A DNA stretch of 10,510 bases from CADCTB01 sp035494015 (GTDB lineage Bacteria; Actinomycetota; Acidimicrobiia; Acidimicrobiales; AC-14): the NCBI GenBank assembly GCA_035494015.1, contig DATJHJ010000106.1, forward strand, positions 1 through 10,510. Reading direction: 5' to 3'. Each line of letters begins with the position of its first letter. Position 1 is the stretch's first letter. The notes under the pieces were generated by a model. It saw only the letters and a list, made by a program, of their open reading frames with translations, made no database searches and was not told the origin of the DNA. The translations under genes and the position numbers were made by a program. This document shows positions 6,560 to 10,510 of the stretch, piece by piece.

Positions 6560-7764
6560 TGGTCCGCCCCGACGAGGGGCCGGTTGGGCAGGCGGAGGTG
6601 GACGGCCGTCCCCGCGCCCGGCTCGGAGTCGATCTCGATGCTGCCCTCCATGGCGTCGGTCACCAGGTTGTTGACCACGGCGAGGCCGAGGCCCGTGCCC
6701 CCGAGGGTGCGGCCGGTGGTGAAGAACGGCTCCCACACCCGGTCTTGGTCCTCGACGGGGATGCCGCGGCCGAAGTCCCGCACGGTGAGCACCAGCGACC
6801 CGTTGTCGGCCCCGACCTCGATGTCGACCTGGCCCCCGCCCGCCCCCGGGTAGGCGTAGCGCTCGACGTTCGACAGCAGGTTGAGCAGGACTTCGGCCAG
6901 GTGGCCGGCGTTGCCCACCCACTCCTGGTTCGGGTCGGGCCGGCGGTCGTGCACCTCGACCGTCAGCCCGGCGGCCCGGGCCTTGGGGGCGTACAGGGCG
7001 ACCACGTCCTCGATCACCGAGGTCAGGTCGACCCGCTCGATGGCCCCCACGGCCTGGCTGGTCGACAGGCTCTTGAACCGGTCGACCAGCGTGGACGCCC
7101 TGACCAGGTTCGACGAGATGAGCTCGGCTGCCTCCAGGGCGTCCTGCACGGGCTGGGTGATGGGGCCGGCCTGGTCGACCAGGGCGGCGAGATCCTCGGC
7201 CAGGATGCTGGCCGCGGTGGTGATGATGCCGAGCGGGGTGTTGATCTCGTGGGCCACCCCGGCGACCAGGCGGGCCAGCGACCGGAACCGCTCGGCGTGG
7301 AGGCGGACCTGGAGGGCGTGCTCGCGCATCATCTGGGCGAACATCCGCTCCTGCAGGACCCGCAGCTCGGTGCCGATCCCGGCCAGGAGGCCGGCGGCGG
7401 CGTCGGGGCACTGGGCGAGGAAGTCCAGGAACGCGGGCCGGGTGAGCACGAAGAAGCGGCTGGGCTCGAGGGCGGTCACCCGGGCCGAGCGGGGCGCGGG
7501 GTCGAGCAGCGACGGTTCGCCGAAGGAGCCGCCTGGGCCGCGGTCGCCCAGCTGGACCTCGTCGCCGGTCGGGCCGGGGCGGGCGATCGAGACCCGGCCC
7601 TCCAGGACGACGTACAGGCCGTCGGAATCGTCGCCCACCTCGGACACCACCTCGCCGGCCTCGGCGGCGCGTACCGCGCCCCGGGGGGCCAGCTCGGTCA
7701 GCTGGGTCTCGTCCAGGTGGCGGAAGGGCAGGGCCTGGCGCAGCTCGGTCGCCAGTGCGCTCAC
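6556..7764 (-). CDS. Histidine kinase with N-terminal cyclic-nucleotide-binding domain
   Basis: This is a 402-residue soluble sensor kinase; no membrane segment or signal peptide is visible. Residues about 14-125 resemble a CRP-type cyclic-nucleotide-binding domain. The phosphate-binding cassette pattern is kept as FGEPSLLDPAPRSARVTA (81-98), including Gly82-Glu83 and Arg92-Ser93. A helical linker (about 126-160) leads to the dimerisation/H-box RLVAGVAHEINTPLGIITTA with His172 as phosphoacceptor. The ATPase domain follows, with N-box NLLSNVERYAYP, G1 box DFGRGIP, F box EPFFTTG and G2 box GGTGLGLAVV. Every kinase box is present, so it should be active. GTG at 7764 is 10 bases after the folK stop with no recognisable Shine-Dalgarno sequence. 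Its TGA overlaps the next gene as GTGA. The ligand could be cAMP or cGMP, but some such domains respond to other inputs, so the signal is inferred. Confidence 0.93.
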   Translation of the reverse strand: MSALATELRQALPFRHLDETQLTELAPRGAVRAAEAGEVVSEVGDDSDGLYVVLEGRVSIARPGPTGDEVQLGDRGPGGSFGEPSLLDPAPRSARVTALEPSRFFVLTRPAFLDFLAQCPDAAAGLLAGIGTELRVLQERMFAQMMREHALQVRLHAERFRSLARLVAGVAHEINTPLGIITTAASILAEDLAALVDQAGPITQPVQDALEAAELISSNLVRASTLVDRFKSLSTSQAVGAIERVDLTSVIEDVVALYAPKARAAGLTVEVHDRRPDPNQEWVGNAGHLAEVLLNLLSNVERYAYPGAGGGQVDIEVGADNGSLVLTVRDFGRGIPVEDQDRVWEPFFTTGRTLGGTGLGLAVVNNLVTDAMEGSIEIDSEPGAGTAVHLRLPNRPLVGADQ

Positions 7765-7774
7765 GAAGGGGAGG

Positions 7775-8206
7775 TTAGTGGGGTGTGCCCTCGTCCAGCA
7801 GGCCGATGCGCCGGACCTCCCCGTCGGCCAGGTCGGCCAGGGGGGCGAGCACGAACCGCCGCTGCCACATCCGGGGGTGGGGAACGACCAGGTCAGGCTC
7901 GTGAACGGTGAGGTCGCCCACCAGCAGGACGTCGACGTCGAGGGTACGAGGGCCGTCCTTTTCCGTTCGCACCCGCCCGGCCGCCGCCTCCAACCGCCGG
8001 CCCGCGTCGAGGAGCTGCCGGGGCGACAGGGTGGTGTCCAGGGCGACGACCACGTTCAGGTAGGGCGACTGCCCGGGGGGGCCGCCCACCGGCTCGGTCT
8101 CGTAGACGGGCGACACCGCGACCACGTCCGGGAGGGCGGCGACCGCCGTCCGCAGGTGCTGGCCCCGGTCGCCCAGGTTCGAGCCGAGGCCCAGGTAGGC
8201 GCGCAT
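7775..8206 (-). CDS. folK: 2-amino-4-hydroxy-6-hydroxymethyldihydropteridine pyrophosphokinase
   Basis: FolK (HPPK) transfers pyrophosphate from ATP to 6-hydroxymethyl-7,8-dihydropterin, supplying the substrate of FolP. The 143-residue protein starts with MRAYLGLGSNLGDR (1-14), has SPVYETEPVGG (32-42) and PYLNVVVAL (48-56), and carries the signature RTEKDGPRTLDVDVLL (80-95) in which Asp90 and Asp92 are the expected magnesium ligands. VPHPRMWQRRFVLAPLADL follows, as is typical. The ATG directly abuts the folB TGA with no gap, so translation is probably coupled. The histidine kinase gene begins 10 bases downstream. Its length is slightly shorter than the roughly 160 residues of the E. coli enzyme but all core motifs are intact. 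Confidence 0.96.
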   Translation of the reverse strand: MRAYLGLGSNLGDRGQHLRTAVAALPDVVAVSPVYETEPVGGPPGQSPYLNVVVALDTTLSPRQLLDAGRRLEAAAGRVRTEKDGPRTLDVDVLLVGDLTVHEPDLVVPHPRMWQRRFVLAPLADLADGEVRRIGLLDEGTPH

Positions 8207-8563
8207 TCAGGCCCGGGCCCGGGTCAGGCGCACGCCGGCGGTGGCCAGGTCGAACGGGACCGGTGGGCGGAGCTTTCGCACCGCGACGGTGACCGCGGTG
8301 ATGCGGGTGTCGGCGGCCAGCACCTCGTCGCCGATGCGGGCGGCCAACCGCTCCAGCAAGGCGTGGTGCTCGTCGGTGACCACCCGGGCGGCCCGCGCCG
8401 TGACCGCCCCGTAGTCGACGGTGTCGGCCAGGTCGTCGCTGGCCGCCGGGGGGGCGAGGTCGACCTCCAGGTCCAGGTCGACCTCGAAGGGCTGGGCCCG
8501 TTCCCGTTCCTCGGGCAGGACGCCGTGGACGCCGAGGGCCCGCAGCCCCCGCAGCTCGATCAG
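8207..8563 (-). CDS. folB: Dihydroneopterin aldolase, apparent CTG start
   Basis: FolB cleaves 7,8-dihydroneopterin to 6-hydroxymethyl-7,8-dihydropterin and glycolaldehyde. Visible signatures are IELRGLRALGVHGVLPEER (2-20), FEVDLDLEVDL, DTVDYGAV (47-54), LLERLAARIGDEVL (69-82) and VAVRKLRPPVPF. Counting from CTG at 8563, Glu19, Tyr51, Glu71 and Lys97 match the catalytic Glu22/Tyr54/Glu74/Lys100 of the Staphylococcus aureus enzyme with a constant offset of three. No ATG, GTG or TTG lies in this frame close upstream; the frame continues back roughly 200 bases inside the preceding gene. The CTG forms a CTGA overlap with the upstream stop, mirroring the GTGA/ATGA couplings elsewhere in the run, with a GAGGGA purine stretch just before it. 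The predicted length of 118 residues is normal. The stop codon is directly followed by the folK ATG. Confidence 0.92.
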   Translation of the reverse strand: MIELRGLRALGVHGVLPEERERAQPFEVDLDLEVDLAPPAASDDLADTVDYGAVTARAARVVTDEHHALLERLAARIGDEVLAADTRITAVTVAVRKLRPPVPFDLATAGVRLTRARA

Positions 8564-9063
8564 CTGTCCCTCATCGACAGGGCCAGGGCGACCAGCTCCC
8601 GCCCGGGCGGGCCCATCTGGCGGGAGTTGATCTGCTCGACGATGGCGATGGCCTGGGCCGACGAGGCCACCATCCCGGTGTACACCAGGTAGCCGGCCAC
8701 CACCCCCTGCAGCCGGTCGCTCAGCTCCTCCTGGTGGACCAGGACCTTGTCCCCCTTGGCGATCCACTCGGCCAGCTTGGGGTAGAGCTCGGCCAGGACG
8801 GGCCGCGGATCCTCGTGGGGCGGCAGCGGGATGTGCTCCCAGGACACGCCCAGCTCGTCGTAGGCGTGCAGGTTATGGGGCGAGGGCAGCAGGGACACGA
8901 CCCGGGCGAAGCCCTGCTCCCGGATCCAGATGATCTCCTCCTGGCGCCGGACCGGCCGGTGCGAGCGGGCGTAACCGCCGGGGCGCTCGCTGATGGCCAG
9001 GCGGTCCTTGATGATCCAGGCGAAGTTGCGGGGGGCGATCCCCGCCGCCCACTTGCCCTTCAT
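8560..9063 (-). CDS. Dual-specificity-phosphatase-like protein, predicted catalytically dead
   Basis: This is a 167-residue protein with the layout of a small dual-specificity/tyrosine phosphatase. It has an N-terminal NFAWIIKDRLAISERPGG (13-30), a helix with IIWIREQGFARVVSLL (44-59), GVSWEHIPLPPHEDP (72-86) in the place of the WPD-type loop, and KVLVHQEELSDRLQGVVAGYL (106-126) in the place of the P-loop. In active enzymes the P-loop reads H-C-X5-R. Here it reads H110-Q111-EELSD-R117, so the nucleophilic Cys is replaced by Gln (codon CAG) while His and Arg remain. The residues after the loop (VVAGYLVYTGMVASSAQAI) follow the usual family helix. ATG at 9063 overlaps the folP stop as ATGA, and its own TGA overlaps the folB start as CTGA, so it appears translationally coupled to both. 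I infer a pseudophosphatase with a binding or regulatory role. The fold assignment rests on motif pattern only. Confidence 0.7.
   Translation of the reverse strand: MKGKWAAGIAPRNFAWIIKDRLAISERPGGYARSHRPVRRQEEIIWIREQGFARVVSLLPSPHNLHAYDELGVSWEHIPLPPHEDPRPVLAELYPKLAEWIAKGDKVLVHQEELSDRLQGVVAGYLVYTGMVASSAQAIAIVEQINSRQMGPPGRELVALALSMRDS
8567..8572 (-). promoter_or_regulatory. Weak ribosome binding site for folB
   Basis: On the minus strand the sequence GAGGGA lies 3 bases before the CTG at 8563, inside the last codons of the phosphatase-like gene. It is a partial match to the anti-Shine-Dalgarno sequence with short spacing. It supports, but does not prove, initiation at CTG; re-initiation by ribosomes finishing the upstream gene is the more likely mechanism. 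Confidence 0.35.
8599..8610. repeat. 12-bp palindrome CCGCCCGGGCGG, copy 3 of 4
   Basis: It lies near the 3' end of the phosphatase-like gene and encodes PPGR, beginning at the first base of a codon. Here the symmetry extends to 14 bp (8598-8611). Confidence 0.6.
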
Positions 9064-9815
9064 ACCGCGGGGGTGAGGCGCCGGACGGCGGCCACGGTCT
9101 CCCGTACGTCGTGGACCCGGACCATCGCCGCCCCCTGGCTGACCGCCCACGCCGCCGTGGCCACGGACGCCTCGACCCGGTCGTCGACACCGGCCCCGCC
9201 GGTCAGCCGGCCGAGGAACGATTTGCGGGACGTCCCGATCACGACCGGGTACCCGGTGGCCACCAGGTCGGCGAGGTGGCGCAGGAGGAGCAGGTTGTGC
9301 TCCATGGTCTTGCCGAAGCCGATCCCCGGGTCGATCCACACCTCGTCGACGCCCGAGGCGGCCGCCCGTTCCACGAGGAACGCCTTGACCTCGGCCACCA
9401 CGTCGTCGTACGTGGGCGACTGCTGCATGGTGCGGGGCTCGCCTTTCATGTGCATGGCCACCCAGCCGGCCCCGCCGGCGGCGGCGACAGGGGCCAGGGT
9501 GGCGGAGACATCGTTGACCAGGGTGGCACCGGCGGCCAGCGCGGCGGCGGCCACCGCGGCCTTGCGGGTGTCGATCGAGACCCGCACGTGGGGGGCGAGG
9601 GCCTCGACGACCGGCAGGACCCGCCGCAGCTCCTCGTCCGCCGGCACCGCGGCCGCCCCCGGCCGGGTGCTCTCGCCGCCCACGTCGACCACGTCCGCGC
9701 CCTCGTCGACCATGGCCCGCCCGTGGGCCACCGCCGCGCCCGTATCGAGCCACCGGCCCCCGTCCGAGAACGAGTCGGGCGTGACGTTGAGCACACCCAT
9801 GACCAGCGGCCTCAC
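9060..9815 (-). CDS. folP: Dihydropteroate synthase
   Basis: FolP condenses 6-hydroxymethyl-7,8-dihydropterin pyrophosphate with p-aminobenzoate to give 7,8-dihydropteroate; it is the sulfonamide target. All TIM-barrel signatures are present in order: VMGVLNVTPDSFSDGG (5-20), GGESTRPGA, VSIDTRKAAVA, LVNDVSA, AMHMKGEPRTMQ, DPGIGFGKTMEHNLLLL and VVIGTSRKSFLGRL. The predicted length is 251 residues, somewhat short but within the bacterial range. GTG at 9815 is chosen because it keeps the first beta strand (RPLVMGV); ATG at 9800 would begin directly at MGVLNV and is less likely. No clear ribosome binding site is seen. It starts 16 bases after the Uma2 gene and its TGA overlaps the ATG of the following phosphatase-like gene (ATGA). 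Substrate-binding motifs look intact, so it should be active. Confidence 0.96.
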   Translation of the reverse strand: MRPLVMGVLNVTPDSFSDGGRWLDTGAAVAHGRAMVDEGADVVDVGGESTRPGAAAVPADEELRRVLPVVEALAPHVRVSIDTRKAAVAAAALAAGATLVNDVSATLAPVAAAGGAGWVAMHMKGEPRTMQQSPTYDDVVAEVKAFLVERAAASGVDEVWIDPGIGFGKTMEHNLLLLRHLADLVATGYPVVIGTSRKSFLGRLTGGAGVDDRVEASVATAAWAVSQGAAMVRVHDVRETVAAVRRLTPAV

Positions 9816-9831
9816 CGGCGACAGCGTACTG

Positions 9832-10359
9832 TCAGCCGGGCCAGTCGATCGCCGCCTCCAGATCGGCCGCGGAGACCCCGAGCAGGTCGCTGCGGTCGAC
9901 CTCTTCATAGGCGTCGCCGGCCAGCCGGAACCAGCGGATCCGGTGGATCGTGCCCGCTTCCGGGTCGGCCACGCAGATCTCCTCCACCCCGTGGCGGGCG
10001 TAGAAGCCGAACTTGAGCCACGTCTCGTCGCCAGGTGAGAGGACCTCGACCACGATCGCCGCGGTCGGGACGTAGAGCACCGACGGCAGGCCGCGGTGGT
10101 ACCCGGCATCGGGGACCCGAAAGTCGCCCTGCACGCCGAGGTTGAACTCACTCGTGCCTGCCAGGCCAGCCGCCCGGGCGGCCTGGTCGAGCAGCACGGC
10201 GAGCCTGTGCCAGACATATCCATGCCAGGGATGGGGTGCCGGGACCATGTGGTAGTCGCCCTCCCACACTTCGTCGGAGCGGTCCTGATCGAGGGCGTGA
10301 CGCCGAGCGATGAGGGCGACGATCTCGGGCGGGGGATCGCCCAGGATGACCGTTTTCAC
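9832..10359 (-). CDS. Uma2-family endonuclease-fold protein (PF05685-like)
   Basis: This is a 175-residue protein of the Uma2 family (restriction-endonuclease-like fold, often annotated as a putative restriction endonuclease, biological role generally unknown). Family hallmarks are the N-terminal DPPPEIVALIARRHALDQD segment, DEVWEGDYHMVPAPHPWHG (about 29-47), RVPDAG with Asp84, VVEVLSPGDETW with Glu105, then Lys116 and FYARHGVEEI. Together these fit a PD-(D/E)XK-type site. GTG at 10359 is chosen as the start because it gives the usual family N-terminus and length. No Shine-Dalgarno sequence is visible, and the start codon lies inside a 15-bp dyad. The gene sits between folE and folP, 11 bases after folE and 16 bases before folP, which is not part of the standard folate block. 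Its composition looks slightly less G+C-rich than its neighbours by eye, which hints at later insertion. The family call is strong; nuclease activity is not shown. Confidence 0.85.
   Translation of the reverse strand: MKTVILGDPPPEIVALIARRHALDQDRSDEVWEGDYHMVPAPHPWHGYVWHRLAVLLDQAARAAGLAGTSEFNLGVQGDFRVPDAGYHRGLPSVLYVPTAAIVVEVLSPGDETWLKFGFYARHGVEEICVADPEAGTIHRIRWFRLAGDAYEEVDRSDLLGVSAADLEAAIDWPG
10170..10181. repeat. 12-bp palindrome CCGCCCGGGCGG, copy 4 of 4
   Basis: It lies within the Uma2 gene, in the codons for AARAA, beginning at the second base of a codon. The symmetry extends to 14 bp (10169-10182), and CCAGG/CCTGG flank it more loosely. Confidence 0.6.
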
Positions 10360-10368
10360 CGGGTGAAA
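10354..10368. promoter_or_regulatory. 15-bp dyad spanning the start codon of the Uma2 gene
   Basis: The bases read TTTCACC-G-GGTGAAA on the + strand, a perfect 7-bp inverted repeat around one central base. It lies in the 11-base folE-Uma2 gap and runs into the first codons of the Uma2 gene; the GTG start is at 10359-10357. In RNA it could fold as a 6-bp stem with a 3-base loop that hides the start codon. In DNA it could be an operator. It stands out as relatively A+T-containing against its surroundings. Function is inferred only. Confidence 0.45.
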
Positions 10369-10370
10369 GA

Positions 10371-10510
10371 CTACCGGAAGCCGTGGATGAACGCCATGGC
10401 CTCGGCCCGGGTGGCCGGGTTCTCCCGGAACAGGCCGCGGACCGCGGAGGTGACCGTCGTCGCCCCGGGCTTCTGCACGCCGCGCATCGACATGCACAGG
10501 TGCTCGGCCT
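10371..10510 (-). CDS. folE: GTP cyclohydrolase I, C-terminal fragment (cut by window edge)
   Basis: This is the last 46 codons of FolE, which converts GTP to 7,8-dihydroneopterin triphosphate, the first step of folate synthesis in the cytosol. The visible residues include AEHLCMSMRGVQKPGA, the conserved C-terminal segment of GTP cyclohydrolase I that carries one of the zinc-ligand cysteines. It is followed by TVTSAVRGLFRENPATRAEA and a short tail ending in HGFR before a TAG stop. The 5' part lies beyond position 10510. The next gene starts 11 bases downstream on the same strand, so co-transcription is likely. Identification is firm because this segment is nearly invariant in the family. Nothing in the visible part looks damaged. 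Confidence 0.95.
   Translation of the reverse strand, partial: AEHLCMSMRGVQKPGATTVTSAVRGLFRENPATRAEAMAFIHGFR

Noticed and set aside
8212..8225. CCCGGGCCCGGG palindrome at the end of folB
   Set aside because: It lies in the codons for the Arg/Ala-rich FolB tail and is a simple GC repeat seen once; chance is sufficient.
5483..8692. Several long + strand open frames opposite the kinase, regulator, folK and folB
   Set aside because: They mirror the codon bias of the minus-strand genes, have no recognisable domain and begin and end without regard to gene borders.
1..10510. tRNA, rRNA, CRISPR array, insertion sequence or prophage elements
   Set aside because: None was found; nearly all bases are explained by the 15 genes and their short junctions.

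Overview
The window is a single, tightly packed run of 15 genes, all on the minus strand, so transcription runs from position 10510 down to position 1. Base composition is very G+C-rich (roughly 70% or more by eye), GTG starts are common, and most neighbouring genes overlap by 1 or 4 bases or lie within about 16 bases of each other. The backbone order folE-folP-folB-folK ... panC-panD ... coaX-lysS is the classic actinobacterial folate/pantothenate block, seen for example around folE-lysS in Mycobacterium. This makes an Actinomycetota chromosome very likely. An Acidimicrobiia-type lineage is my best guess from the extra genes, but that is inference.

Layout in transcription order: the 3' end of folE (GTP cyclohydrolase I, cut by the window edge); a Uma2-family nuclease-fold protein; folP; a dual-specificity-phosphatase-like protein whose catalytic Cys position is Gln; folB (apparent CTG start); folK; a histidine kinase with an N-terminal cyclic-nucleotide-binding domain; its overlapping response regulator with a REC domain followed by a DUF3369-like region; a RibD-C/dihydrofolate-reductase-like protein; panC; panD; nadB; nadC; coaX; and the 5' part of lysS (cut by the other window edge).

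Functionally the run combines tetrahydrofolate precursor synthesis (folE, folP, folB, folK), pantothenate and CoA synthesis (panC, panD, coaX), de novo NAD synthesis (nadB, nadC) and lysyl-tRNA charging (lysS). PanD and NadB both consume L-aspartate and overlap by one base. Compared with the familiar actinobacterial block, the insertions are the Uma2 gene, the phosphatase-like gene, the kinase/regulator pair, the RibD-C gene and nadB-nadC. The NAD(P)-binding DUF2520 gene that often precedes panC is absent.

No RNA genes, CRISPR arrays, insertion sequences or canonical terminators were found. The longest gaps are 73 bases (nadC-coaX, holding strong dyads) and 55 bases (RibD-C gene to panC). The most notable points are the predicted dead phosphatase translationally coupled to folP and folB, the kinase/regulator pair within the folate genes, the CTG start of folB, a dyad across the Uma2 start codon, and a 12-bp palindrome present four times in unrelated contexts.
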